Position numbers and translations under genes: made by a program. DNA of 64,000 bases from CAZQVA01 sp964596685 (GTDB lineage Bacteria > Chlamydiota > Chlamydiia > Chlamydiales > VFKH01): the NCBI GenBank assembly GCA_964596685.1, contig CAZQVA010000003.1:1-64000 (forward strand). Direction: 5' to 3'. Shown piece by piece: positions 10,015-18,594 of this stretch (position 1 is its first letter; each line of letters opens with the position of its first letter). The notes beneath the pieces were generated by a model. That model did no database searches. It was not told where the DNA came from and saw only the letters and a list, made by a program, of their open reading frames with translations.

Positions 10015-11094
10015 ATGATTTCAGACACACCCCCTCCTACAGACTACGTCAAACCATTCTCAATAGCCGTCTTCTCAGACAAAGTGACCGCTATTGCTCA
10101 AAAAATATTCCAACAGATACGCAACCAGCCTTTCTCTCAAAGGATTCTTGGCGTCTGTAAAGTCATTAAAGAGCACACCTCTCTATCTTTTTTTGTACAA
10201 AAAATCCTTCTACCCGCTGCTTTCCTCAAAAAAGACGAAATACACATAGCTAGACAAGATGGAAAGGCTGCCCTACTCAAACAACAAGGCAGTGAAGAAG
10301 TAAAGATTCAAACGAAAAGTAGCGCCAAATTAGATGGCGTCTATTTGACAAGTAAGCAGCGCCCTTCCACAGACCCACCGCGCACCATCATCCTTTTTCA
10401 AAGGAATGGCTCATTTTTTGAAGCGCGCGGCATCGAAATGGAAGAACTAGGCGATGCTTCCTTCATTCACCAGCTCCAAGCACTAGGCTGGGATGTCATG
10501 CTCTTTAATTATCGCTCTGTAGGCGATAGCACAGGCAAAGCTACTAGCTCACAAGATCTCACAGAAGACGGGGAAGCGGTTGTTGAATTTGTTAAAAAGA
10601 AAACTGCAGATGAAAAGAATATCCTCCTATGGGGACAGTCTTTGGGAGGTGCCGTCGCTGCAACAGTTGCAAAAAACCACCCCGATATGCCATGTGTTTT
10701 AGATCGCACCTTTACCAACCTCAAAGATATGATAGGCGCAAAGACGCGTATCGCTCCGTCATTATTGGCAAAAATCGCACGCTATGTGGGATGGCACTTT
10801 GATACTCAGGAAGTGATCAATCAGGATGCATCAAAAGATCAATTTCGGACCATCACTCATTCAGCTGATAAAATGATTCCTCTAAAGATCCAAGCAAAAG
10901 CACCCAACACTTTTACAATGGCGCTAGACTCTTTTCCTACTAAAAAGGAGATGAATGACTCAATCCAACAAAAACATAGCTCCGCCGACGAGAAGACAAT
11001 CAAGAATATTGCAAAGCGCCATTTTCGCACCGCACACACGCGAACTTTTTTACCCTCTGAAATCAAGGCGCTTTTTTCTCTAAAGCCTCAGTGA
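10015..11094 (+). CDS. Alpha/beta hydrolase, chlamydia-type
   Basis: A 359-residue protein with an alpha/beta-hydrolase core between about residues 120 and 300. Visible parts are the strand and oxyanion region TIILFQRNGSFFE, the strand WDVMLFNYRSVGDSTG, and the nucleophile elbow GQSLGG (Ser near 207). The first 110 residues, including PFSIAVFSDKVTAIAQKIFQQI, are an extra helical part and no signal peptide is present. The layout recalls the chlamydial 43-kDa protein family, which I can only suggest. It is transcribed divergently from the RHS gene and its 3' end overlaps the next gene, on the other strand, by 32 bases. Substrate unknown. Confidence 0.75.
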   Translation: MISDTPPPTDYVKPFSIAVFSDKVTAIAQKIFQQIRNQPFSQRILGVCKVIKEHTSLSFFVQKILLPAAFLKKDEIHIARQDGKAALLKQQGSEEVKIQTKSSAKLDGVYLTSKQRPSTDPPRTIILFQRNGSFFEARGIEMEELGDASFIHQLQALGWDVMLFNYRSVGDSTGKATSSQDLTEDGEAVVEFVKKKTADEKNILLWGQSLGGAVAATVAKNHPDMPCVLDRTFTNLKDMIGAKTRIAPSLLAKIARYVGWHFDTQEVINQDASKDQFRTITHSADKMIPLKIQAKAPNTFTMALDSFPTKKEMNDSIQQKHSSADEKTIKNIAKRHFRTAHTRTFLPSEIKALFSLKPQ

Positions 11095-12070
11095 TATCTC
11101 CCATAAAAGCTTGATTGTGGATATTGAGGCGTGTGATGGGTGAGTTCTTATCAAATTTCAATGTATTTAAATCCAACCAAGCGACATTAGGACTCGTCAC
11201 AGAGTGAAAATAATAAATCTTATTCGTCACATCAGCGGCGGAAATCCAGCGCGTTGGCCAAGCGTCCTCCGTCTTTACTTCTGCCGTGCTAACCGCACCA
11301 AAAGGCACTTGTGCTGTGCGAATTACGCCTAAAGCATAGGCAATACTTTCAGCGTCATTTTTTGGCTGAGTCAAGGTCTTTAAAAAGGCAGAGACCCGCA
11401 CAAAACGCGAGATCGAATCAATATCTCCTGGAAGCGGTAAGTTGCCACCAAAATAGCGATAGTTTTTTAGGAGCGATAGCTGCACATCATAAGTCGGCTC
11501 ATTGGTTACCACGCGATATTCTTTACTATGGTATACCACAAGCTTTCCATCAACATATTCTAAAATAGCTGAATCCCCAGACGCATCTTCTACGACTAAA
11601 TGTAGAGGCCATTCCTTGTCGATTACTTTAATGGAGACGAGCCTAAAATCTTTCATATGATCGACAACCTCTTGGACAGAACTAAAATTATCGAGCATAT
11701 ATTCCAGCCAGCGCACATTGGCAAGCCCTGGATACCCCTCTTGCACAGGATACTGCGTATCATGTAAATAGAGCAGATGTCCAGCAAGTCCCATTTCATT
11801 CATTCCATCGCTCACGCCGACTGCAAAGGCGGTAATGACAACACTCCCATATTTTGATGTCCATTCGATGGGATTTTTGGCCACATCCCCATCTTTCACT
11901 AAGCCTCTCGGCAGAACCATCAGTGAAGGCGCTTCATCGACATAAAGATCCATGGTCCGCACGGCTACTTTAGCAAAAGGTTGATCATTCCAAAATAATC
12001 TTGTACATGCCATTAAAGGCATTTGATAACTGCCTATCATAGCAAGAAGACACAAAATACTTTTTTTCAT
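11063..12070 (-). CDS. Exported linear-amide hydrolase, choloylglycine hydrolase (Ntn) family
   Basis: I start the gene at 12070, where GAGGTGG lies 5-6 bases before the ATG and the product opens with a signal peptide (MKKSILCLLAMIGSYQMPLMA). Cleavage there exposes Cys as the new N-terminal residue (CTRLFW), which is the catalytic nucleophile in this N-terminal-nucleophile family (penicillin V acylase and bile-salt hydrolase relatives). The following features fit: R at +2 of the Cys, GMNEMGLAGHLLYL, and an Asn-rich strand FRVVTNEPTYDVQ. It would cleave a linear C-N amide bond in the periplasm. The substrate (acyl-amino acid, signal molecule or cell-wall piece) is unknown. Confidence 0.85.
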   Translation of the reverse strand: MKKSILCLLAMIGSYQMPLMACTRLFWNDQPFAKVAVRTMDLYVDEAPSLMVLPRGLVKDGDVAKNPIEWTSKYGSVVITAFAVGVSDGMNEMGLAGHLLYLHDTQYPVQEGYPGLANVRWLEYMLDNFSSVQEVVDHMKDFRLVSIKVIDKEWPLHLVVEDASGDSAILEYVDGKLVVYHSKEYRVVTNEPTYDVQLSLLKNYRYFGGNLPLPGDIDSISRFVRVSAFLKTLTQPKNDAESIAYALGVIRTAQVPFGAVSTAEVKTEDAWPTRWISAADVTNKIYYFHSVTSPNVAWLDLNTLKFDKNSPITRLNIHNQAFMGDITEALEKKAP

Positions 12071-12203
12071 TACTACCACCTCATTCCATGCGAATATAAG
12101 AGGCCAAGCGATTAATAGCAACCCAGGGTAAAATCGAAAAAACAATATACCAGCAATAACTTTAAGATAGGCAAACCAACTCTAGTTGCCAGTGATTTAG
12201 CAG

Positions 12204-12233
12204 TTGAAAAATATTTCTCGAATCGAATATTCT
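12204..12233 (+). promoter_or_regulatory. Candidate promoter of the str operon
   Basis: TTGAAA at 12204-12209 and TATTCT at 12228-12233 are 18 bases apart, a reasonable match to a housekeeping sigma-70 (sigma-66 in chlamydiae) promoter about 55 bases before rpsL. This is pattern matching by eye in an AT-rich region. Confidence 0.35.
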
Positions 12234-12288
12234 TCTTCATATTGTTTTGCCGATTTAGGAGCAAACGAATAGAGACGGAGCACATCAT

Positions 12289-12660
12289 ATGCCCACAATC
12301 AATCAGCTCATGCGTACTGGGCGCAAAGACAACGCGCGTCGCCGCAAGTCCCCTGCTTTACAGCAGTGTCCTCAGCGTCGTGGCGTATGTCTACAAGTGA
12401 AGACCAAGACGCCTAAGAAACCGAACTCTGCGTTGCGTAAAGTGGCCTGGGTGCGTCTTTCCAACGGTCAAGAGATCATTGCTTACATCGGCGGCGAAGG
12501 CCACAACCTTCAAGAGCACAGCATTGTTCTCGTGCGCGGTGGACGTGTAAAAGACCTTCCCGGTGTGCGTTATCACATCGTTCGCGGTGCATTAGACTGC
12601 GCAGCGGTAAAAGACAGGAAGAAAAGCCGTTCTAAATACGGTGCAAAGAGACCTAAGTAA
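12289..12660 (+). CDS. rpsL: 30S ribosomal protein S12
   Basis: 123 residues, the normal length. S12 sits at the decoding centre and controls reading accuracy. The family signatures are present: PTINQLMR at the start, the loop [18 protein letters not shown], which carries the Lys linked to streptomycin resistance, and [14 protein letters not shown] near the C-terminus. It is the first gene of a str-type operon (rpsL-rpsG-fusA), as in other bacteria, followed here by rpsJ, the order known in Chlamydia. An unusually structured 236-bp spacer separates it from rpsG. Confidence 0.98.
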   Translation: MPTINQLMRTGRKDNARRRKSPALQQCPQRRGVCLQVKTKTPKKPNSALRKVAWVRLSNGQEIIAYIGGEGHNLQEHSIVLVRGGRVKDLPGVRYHIVRGALDCAAVKDRKKSRSKYGAKRPK

Positions 12661-12664
12661 TACT

Positions 12665-12738
12665 GCGATCTTTAGCGAAATAAAGATCGCGACTCGCGAT
12701 TCCTTCTTCCCTTCGTGAAGATTAGAGGGGGAATCGCG
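12665..12738 (+). promoter_or_regulatory. Structured rpsL-rpsG spacer RNA
   Basis: Two perfect inverted repeats can fold in the spacer: a 10-bp stem at 12665-12674/12681-12690 (GCGATCTTTA, loop GCGAAA) and a 9-bp stem at 12695-12703/12730-12738 (CGCGATTCC) that holds a smaller hairpin around 12707-12720. In E. coli the S12-S7 spacer is where S7 binds to repress its own translation, so an analogous role is possible here. A transcription attenuator is the alternative. Confidence 0.5.
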
Positions 12739-12814
12739 CGCGGATTGCATCGACTCCTTGAATAACCTTGAAGGGGCTGAGCAATCAGGTGAACTAACGG
12801 TTTGACAGCTTATC

Positions 12815-12840
12815 TATACCCATTCCACCTGAAGAATTGG
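12815..12840. repeat. Single arm of the TATACCCAT palindromic repeat
   Basis: The sequence TATACCCATTCCACCTGAAG followed by AATTGG matches the left arm and spacer of the palindromic element seen complete at 58932-58996. Only one arm is present here, in the rpsL-rpsG spacer, so this is a remnant copy. Confidence 0.75.
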
Positions 12841-12896
12841 TATGCAAAGACGAGCTTAAAGTTTTTTTTAAATATTTAATCTTAAGGTGTATAGAC

Positions 12897-13370
12897 ATGT
12901 CCCGTAGACATCGCGCGGAAAAACGCACCATTGAGCCGGATCCAGTATATGGCAGCGTATTGCTTGCTAAATTCATCAACAAAGTGATGCTGGACGGCAA
13001 AAAATCAACAGCTCGTACAATCGTTTACAATGCGCTTGAGCGCTTTGCAAAACGTGTACAAAGCGACAGCCCTTTAGCTGCCTTCGAGCAAGCACTTGAA
13101 AATGCAAAACCTACTTTGGAAGTAAAATCCCGTCGTATTGGTGGTGCAACCTATCAAGTTCCTGTCGAAATTCCTGCAGATCGTCGCACAGCGATGGCCA
13201 TGCTTTGGATCATCAACTACTCGCGCGAAAAGAGTGGTAAGTCAATGGAAGAGGGTCTTTCAATGGAATTGTCCGATTGCTTTAACAATCAGGGCTCTAC
13301 TATTAAGAAAAAAGAAGACACTCACCGCATGGCTGAATCCAACAAAGCCTTTGCGCATTATAAGTGGTAA
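12897..13370 (+). CDS. rpsG: 30S ribosomal protein S7
   Basis: 157 residues from the ATG at 12897, the usual S7 length. An upstream in-frame start at 12837 would add 20 residues (MVCKDELKVFFKY...) absent from S7, and AAGGTG lies 11 bases before 12897. S7 nucleates assembly of the 30S head and contacts the E-site tRNA. Typical segments are MSRRHRAEKRTIEPDP, KSTARTIVYNALE, and the C-terminal DTHRMAESNKAFAHYKW. It lies between rpsL and fusA, and fusA follows after 20 bases. Confidence 0.97.
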   Translation: MSRRHRAEKRTIEPDPVYGSVLLAKFINKVMLDGKKSTARTIVYNALERFAKRVQSDSPLAAFEQALENAKPTLEVKSRRIGGATYQVPVEIPADRRTAMAMLWIINYSREKSGKSMEEGLSMELSDCFNNQGSTIKKKEDTHRMAESNKAFAHYKW

Positions 13371-13390
13371 TTTAAGAGGAGGAGTACGAA

Positions 13391-15475
13391 TTGCCAAGAC
13401 AGGATACAGATAAACTTCAAAATGTGCGTAACATTGGTATCATGGCGCACATTGACGCGGGTAAGACAACCACTACCGAGCGTATTCTTTACTACACTGG
13501 CCGCGTACACCGCATTGGTGAGGTGCACGAAGGGCAAGCGACCATGGACTGGATGGTACAAGAGCAAGAGCGTGGGATTACCATTACTTCTGCTGCAACT
13601 ACCGTTTACTGGCATGGCAGTAAGATTAACATCATTGATACACCCGGCCACGTCGACTTCACCATCGAAGTAGAACGCTCGCTGCGCGTATTGGATGGCG
13701 CTGTTGCTCTTTTCTGTGCTGTTGCTGGCGTACAACCTCAGTCAGAAACAGTTTGGCGTCAAGCAGATAAATACCGCGTTCCACGCATCGCCTTTGTCAA
13801 CAAGATGGACCGCACAGGTGCTGATTTCTTCAACGCATTAGCAACGCTACGTGAAAAACTCAATCCACGTGCTATGCCATTGCAATGTCCAATTGGTGCT
13901 GAAGCAGACTTTAAAGGTCTCGTCGATCTTGTCACCATGAAAGCGCATATTTTCCAAACGACAGGAAATGGCGAAGAGTATGACATTGCAGAGATTCCTG
14001 CAGACCTGCTCGATAAATGCCGTCAAATGCGCCTTGAGATGCTTGAAGAATTAGCGAATGATTCAAGCGATGAATTCATGAACAAAGTTCTTGAAGATCC
14101 AGATGCATTGACACCAGAAGAGATTCATGACGCTTTGCGCAAAGCAATTTGTGCTAACGTCTTTACTCCTGTTCTCTGTGGTTCCGCCTTCAAAAACAAA
14201 GGCGTTCAGCAGTTATTGGATTCTGTTATTGCATGGCTTCCTTCGCCTCTCGATCGCGGTGTGATCCAAGGGATCAACATCGAGACAGATCAGCCGATGG
14301 AATTAAAGCCTGAAGATAACGCTCCTCTTGCCGCGTTAGCATTTAAAATCATGACAGACCCCTATGTAGGACGTATTACTTATGTACGCGTCTATAGTGG
14401 TACACTTGTCAAAGGTGCTAACCTGATCAACACAACGAAAGAAGGCAAAAAAGAGCGCATCGGTCGTCTCTTGGAAATGCACGCAAACCAACGTAAAGAC
14501 CGCGATGAGTTCTACACAGGCGATATCGCAGCTTGCATCGGTTTGAAGTACACAACCACAGGTGACACGCTTTGCGATCCAAGTTTCCCTTTGCTGCTTG
14601 AAAAGATGGAATTCCCTGAGCCCGTGATCGACATGGCAATTGAGCCAAAATCCAAGGCTGACCGTGAAAAGTTATCCCTGGCGCTGAGCTCCCTTTCTGA
14701 AGAAGATCCTACATTCCGCGTTCAAACGAACGAAGAAACAGGACAAACGATCATCTCTGGTATGGGCGAATTGCACTTGGAGATCTTGCGCGACCGTATG
14801 TTCCGCGAATTTGCTGTTGAAGCGAATGTGGGTGCACCACAAGTGTCCTACCGCGAGACAATTACGGAAAAAGGCAAGACCGATACCAAGTTCGTCAAGC
14901 AATCTGGTGGTCGCGGTCAATACGCTCACGTGGTTCTCGAAATTGAACCAAATGAGGCGGGCAAGGGCAATGAGATCATCAACAAGATTGTGGGTGGAGT
15001 TATTCCTAAAGAATACATCCCAGCTGTAATCAAAGGGGTGAATGAAGGTCTGACTACGGGTGCTGTCGCGGGATTCCCTCTCGTCGACGTCAAAGTACAC
15101 ATCGTCTTTGGTTCCTACCACGAAGTTGACTCCAGCGAGATGGCCTTCAAGATTTGCGGATCGATGGCAATCAAGGAAGCAGCTAGAAAGAGTAAGCCGA
15201 TCATCCTCGAACCGATCATGAAGGTAGATGTCACATCACCTGAAGAAGCGGTGGGAGATGTGATGGGCGACCTTAATCGTCGTCGCGGTAAAATCGTTGG
15301 TCAAGACAATCTGCGCAGCACTGTACTAGTGCATGCAGAAGTGCCTTTGAAAGAACTCTTTGGATACTCAACTGACCTGCGTAACCTCAGCCGTGGCCGT
15401 GCCTCCTTCGTAATGGAGCCAAGCCACTTTGAGCGCGTACCACAAAAGATCCAAGATGAACTCTCTAAGAAATAA
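13391..15475 (+). CDS. fusA: Translation elongation factor G
   Basis: 694 residues, the usual size. EF-G is the GTPase that moves tRNAs and mRNA through the ribosome and helps in recycling. GTPase motifs are present: G1 AHIDAGKTT (residues 19-27), G2 with [10 protein letters not shown]3 DTPGH, and G4 NKMD near 137. Domains II-V follow, with domain IV at about 480-600 ([15 protein letters not shown]). The start is a TTG at 13391, chosen because a strong ribosome binding site (GAGGAGGAG, 13376-13384) stands at the right distance and the product starts with the usual [22 protein letters not shown]. Confidence 0.98.
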   Translation: MPRQDTDKLQNVRNIGIMAHIDAGKTTTTERILYYTGRVHRIGEVHEGQATMDWMVQEQERGITITSAATTVYWHGSKINIIDTPGHVDFTIEVERSLRVLDGAVALFCAVAGVQPQSETVWRQADKYRVPRIAFVNKMDRTGADFFNALATLREKLNPRAMPLQCPIGAEADFKGLVDLVTMKAHIFQTTGNGEEYDIAEIPADLLDKCRQMRLEMLEELANDSSDEFMNKVLEDPDALTPEEIHDALRKAICANVFTPVLCGSAFKNKGVQQLLDSVIAWLPSPLDRGVIQGINIETDQPMELKPEDNAPLAALAFKIMTDPYVGRITYVRVYSGTLVKGANLINTTKEGKKERIGRLLEMHANQRKDRDEFYTGDIAACIGLKYTTTGDTLCDPSFPLLLEKMEFPEPVIDMAIEPKSKADREKLSLALSSLSEEDPTFRVQTNEETGQTIISGMGELHLEILRDRMFREFAVEANVGAPQVSYRETITEKGKTDTKFVKQSGGRGQYAHVVLEIEPNEAGKGNEIINKIVGGVIPKEYIPAVIKGVNEGLTTGAVAGFPLVDVKVHIVFGSYHEVDSSEMAFKICGSMAIKEAARKSKPIILEPIMKVDVTSPEEAVGDVMGDLNRRRGKIVGQDNLRSTVLVHAEVPLKELFGYSTDLRNLSRGRASFVMEPSHFERVPQKIQDELSKK

Positions 15476-15495
15476 CAAAAACGGTTGAAGTAATT

Positions 15496-15816
15496 ATGCG
15501 TAAGAATAGTCAACAAAAAATCCGCATCCGTCTTAAAGCATACGACCAACGCGTTTTGGATCGTTGCACATTAGACATTGTGGAAACTGCTAAAAGAACA
15601 GGCGCACGTGTTGCGGGGCCAATTCCATTGCCCACTGACCGTGACGTTTACACTGTATTGCGCTCTCCTCACGTCGACAGAAAGTCACGCGAGCAGTTTG
15701 AGATGCGCACTCACAAGCGTCTTTTAGAAATCTTGTACCCAACAGCTAATACAGTAGAGGCCCTTAAAGGTCTTAATCTAGCCGCTGGTGTACACATCAC
15801 ATTGCAACTCAACTAG
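15496..15816 (+). CDS. rpsJ: 30S ribosomal protein S10
   Basis: 106 residues. S10 is part of the 30S head and, as NusE, joins the transcription antitermination complex. Motifs seen are [14 protein letters not shown] at the start, [13 protein letters not shown] in the long loop, and [16 protein letters not shown]. It follows fusA after 20 bases and closes the operon, with a terminator just downstream. In many bacteria S10 opens the large ribosomal protein operon instead. Its place after fusA is the arrangement known from Chlamydia, where tuf is also displaced. Confidence 0.98.
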   Translation: MRKNSQQKIRIRLKAYDQRVLDRCTLDIVETAKRTGARVAGPIPLPTDRDVYTVLRSPHVDRKSREQFEMRTHKRLLEILYPTANTVEALKGLNLAAGVHITLQLN

Positions 15817-15827
15817 AGTTCTCTTTA

Positions 15828-15858
15828 AAAGGGCGTCCAGCAAATGACGCCCTTTTTC
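15828..15858 (+). terminator. Rho-independent terminator of the str operon
   Basis: A perfect 10-bp stem AAAGGGCGTC (15828-15837) and GACGCCCTTT (15846-15855) with an 8-base loop, ending in a T-rich run, 12 bases after the rpsJ stop. Confidence 0.9.
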
Positions 15859-15909
15859 TTGTCTTTGAAATGAAAAAATATTTATTATAACCCCAAACAC
15901 GGGTGTTAT

Positions 15910-16482
15910 ATGAAAAAATATATTTTTACCTTCTTTACCCTTATTTGTGCGGCTTGTTGTTTTGGCGAATCACTTGTTGTGGACAATGCCACTGCAGCAA
16001 AACTTCATAATGGCGATCAAGTTTCTGCCATTGTCATCGATAATGATGGTACAATGTCTGAACAAAATCTTATCTACGATGCAGCCCTCCAGGCTCTTAC
16101 CACCACAAAAACCTACTCAGGTGAAAACGTCAGCTATTTTGCTCCCTCTTTGAATCTCCATTACCTTTGGTGGGATGGCCATTGGGTGGATTCTGAAGGC
16201 TTTTACTGGGAAAATGGCAAGTGGACAACAATAGGCGTACACAATTGGAATGACTACTGGGATCACTATTGGGGACATTACTGGGATCCTCGTTGGAGTC
16301 ATTATTGGCAAAACCACCACGACGACCATGGATGGCGCTACAGAGATCACAGGGACTGGAGCCACCACGACCATCATGATCACTCAGACACTCATCATCA
16401 TGATGAGCACCATGAGGAACATCACCACGAAGAGCATCATGATGGCCACCATGACGACCACCACGGCGGAGGCAAAAAGTAA
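15910..16482 (+). CDS. Exported His/Asp-rich protein, probably metal-binding
   Basis: 190 residues. A signal peptide (MKKYIFTFFTLICAACCFG) is followed by a compact part to about residue 85, then a Trp/Tyr-rich stretch (WNDYWDHYWGHYWDPRW), and a tail from about 136 that is almost entirely His, Asp, Glu and Gly (HHDHHDHSDTHHHDEHHEE...), ending GGGKK. Such tails bind Ni, Zn or Cu ions. The protein would act in the periplasm or at the surface as a metal store or scavenger. The Trp/His repeats recall low-complexity secreted proteins and I recognise no catalytic domain. Confidence 0.75.
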   Translation: MKKYIFTFFTLICAACCFGESLVVDNATAAKLHNGDQVSAIVIDNDGTMSEQNLIYDAALQALTTTKTYSGENVSYFAPSLNLHYLWWDGHWVDSEGFYWENGKWTTIGVHNWNDYWDHYWGHYWDPRWSHYWQNHHDDHGWRYRDHRDWSHHDHHDHSDTHHHDEHHEEHHHEEHHDGHHDDHHGGGKK

Positions 16483-16578
16483 CTGTACTAGCTCACATAT
16501 TAAATTGATGCGAGCGCCAAGCTACGCAAGGCGGCTGAATTAAGCTAAATGGTTTTATCTGCTTTTGAAAGAAGGCTG

Positions 16579-17970
16579 TTATTTGCCGACACAGAACTTA
16601 GAGAAGATGGCACCAAGGATATCATCACCAATATTGGTGCCAATGATGCGTCCTAAAGCCAAAAGAGCATGTCGCATGTCGCTGGAAATGAATTCTGGCG
16701 ATATGCCAGCTGCAAGTCCACTTTTAACACTATCTACAGCAGTGAGTGCCTCAAGAATTGCTTCATGATGACGCTGTTGTGTGACCACAATTTCACTGCG
16801 GTCTGCCATCATATGGTCTTGGAGCCGCACACAAATCTCTTGTTGCAGCTCTTCAATTCCATCTGTTGTCTTCGCTGAAAGAGAGATGATTGAAGAAAAT
16901 GAGGCGAGTTCATCACAAATTAAAGATTGGTGTTGTAAATCAGCCTTATTCCAAATCACAATTGTCTTTGCAGGATCAAGCTGAGCGATGAGTTCAGGCG
17001 CAAGACTCTCCTGCGGACGTGTGGCATCGAGGACGAAAAGAACAATATCTGCCGTCTGCATCGCTTTTTTGGAACGCGCGATCCCCTCTTTCTCAACGAT
17101 CTCCTCCGTTTCATGGACGCCAGCAGTATCTGTGAGAGAAAAGTGATAGCCACCAATGCGCAAATTTTCCTCGATTAAATCGCGCGTAGTCCCTGCAATA
17201 GGAGTAACAATAGCACGCTCCGTTTTAAGCAAGGCGTTCATCAATGACGACTTACCGACATTAGGAGCTCCAATTAAACAAAGGCGTACGCCCTCCTTTT
17301 GAATTTGTCCCGAATAAAACGAATCCGCAAGGCGCTGCATAGTATGGCTGATTTCATTAAGATCCCCTGTGATCTCTTCATGGCTGGCAAATTCAAGCCC
17401 TTCTTCAGGAAAATCGACCCATGCCTCTAAAATGGCTGCAATGGAAGTAAGCCGCTCCTGTAAGGCTCTTATTTGTGCTGAAAGAGCGCCTTGTAATTGC
17501 GTTTGTGCCACTTGTAGTGCTGCATGACTTTTAGCACTAATTAGATCTTGTACCGCCTCAGCTTGCGCTAGATCCAAACGACCATTGAGAAAGGCACGCA
17601 GAGTAAATTCTCCAGGTTCAGCAAGCCGAGCACCCGAACGCAAAAGGGCATCCACAATATGCTGTGCGATCAAACTTCCACCGTGACATTGCAACTCGAC
17701 CGTTTCTTCTCCCGTATATGAACGCCCTTCTGCCATATAAAGTAGAAGCACCGTGTCGATGAGCGTGCTCTGATTTGTAAAAAAATCCCCCAAATGCGCC
17801 GTATGTGTCTTATACTCCATAAGAGGACCAGAAAAGTGCTTGGAAACGATCTGACGAGCCGATTTACCACTCACGCGCACAATCGCAACGCCACCCATCC
17901 CTAACGGCGTGGCAATAGCAGCAATCGTCTCATTGAGAGCACCTGGTCGATGAACAAAGAAGTGCGTCAT
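16579..17970 (-). CDS. mnmE: tRNA modification GTPase MnmE (TrmE/ThdF)
   Basis: 463 residues, the usual length. With MnmG it places the carboxymethylaminomethyl (or aminomethyl) group on U34 of certain tRNAs. The N-terminal folate-binding domain (1-120, TIAAIATPLGMGGVAIVRVSG) is followed by a helical part and an inserted G domain: G1 GAPNVGKSS at residues 234-242, G3 DTAG at 281-284 and G4 NKAD near 341. The C-terminus FCVGK supplies the conserved catalytic Cys460 (FC[IV]GK). The start overlaps the stop of the upstream unknown gene by 4 bases (ATGA), and mnmE lies close to psd as in Chlamydia. Confidence 0.97.
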   Translation of the reverse strand: MTHFFVHRPGALNETIAAIATPLGMGGVAIVRVSGKSARQIVSKHFSGPLMEYKTHTAHLGDFFTNQSTLIDTVLLLYMAEGRSYTGEETVELQCHGGSLIAQHIVDALLRSGARLAEPGEFTLRAFLNGRLDLAQAEAVQDLISAKSHAALQVAQTQLQGALSAQIRALQERLTSIAAILEAWVDFPEEGLEFASHEEITGDLNEISHTMQRLADSFYSGQIQKEGVRLCLIGAPNVGKSSLMNALLKTERAIVTPIAGTTRDLIEENLRIGGYHFSLTDTAGVHETEEIVEKEGIARSKKAMQTADIVLFVLDATRPQESLAPELIAQLDPAKTIVIWNKADLQHQSLICDELASFSSIISLSAKTTDGIEELQQEICVRLQDHMMADRSEIVVTQQRHHEAILEALTAVDSVKSGLAAGISPEFISSDMRHALLALGRIIGTNIGDDILGAIFSKFCVGK

Positions 17971-18575
17971 GAGCGATGCGCCTTACATAGATAGGCTTTG
18001 ACTAGCGTCGACTGCTCCTTTGTCGGTCTTGCTGGTTGGCGAGCAATTTGTCGAATCTTTTCTTTGATTTCTTCAGAACACGCCGTATAGAGATTAATCA
18101 ACTCGCCTAAATCAATTTGCATTCTAATTTTCTGCACATTTAATACACGGCCCAAAAGATCGACAAGGCGATTAAGGTCTATAATCACTTCGCTCAATTG
18201 CCTCGCTGTCGTTTTTTTAAAGAATGCGTCCCCACCTAAAAAGCGCTGCAAAATCTTGTTGTCTAGGCGCACGTGTTCTTTTAGAAGGACTTGAACATAT
18301 TCCTTTCCCAGGCATTCATATTCTGCAGAAATTTCAAGTTTTTTTAATCGCGCATGCAACTCTTGTGCCTGTTGAAGCGTTCCTTGACAATCCCTCAAAT
18401 CTGAGACACTGATTGACAGACCACAAGAAATCTCTGGAGATTTTATCGCATTTTGTGCGATTTCCCCTATCATTTGCTGCTGTTGAGATGATTTCTGAGC
18501 ATTAGAACAGTCATCAAGTATATTGGGGGACACAATTCTAGTAGGGGTAGGTCGACAACACACTGGGAAACTCAT
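17967..18575 (-). CDS. Unknown helical protein, coupled to mnmE
   Basis: 202 residues, no signal peptide, mainly helical in its second half (QARELHARLKKLEIS..., KTTARQLSEVIIDLNRLVDLLGRVLNVQKIRMQIDLGELINLYTA is one long amphipathic region). It overlaps mnmE by 4 bases and begins 19 bases after the stop of the next lineage-specific gene upstream, so the three form one operon. AAGGAA lies about 11 bases before the ATG. I recognise no family and it is likely restricted to chlamydia-related bacteria. Confidence 0.7.
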   Translation of the reverse strand: MSFPVCCRPTPTRIVSPNILDDCSNAQKSSQQQQMIGEIAQNAIKSPEISCGLSISVSDLRDCQGTLQQAQELHARLKKLEISAEYECLGKEYVQVLLKEHVRLDNKILQRFLGGDAFFKKTTARQLSEVIIDLNRLVDLLGRVLNVQKIRMQIDLGELINLYTACSEEIKEKIRQIARQPARPTKEQSTLVKAYLCKAHRS

Positions 18576-18594
18576 ACTCTAAACATTCCTTATT

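Noticed and set aside
14672..15121. 149-residue frame opposite fusA
   Set aside because: Antisense shadow of EF-G, codon pattern belongs to fusA.
16117..16543. Frames with Val/Met or Thr/Ile repeats over the His-rich gene
   Set aside because: They are the other readings of CAT/CAC/GAT repeats in the His/Asp tail; only the His-rich frame has a signal peptide and start site.
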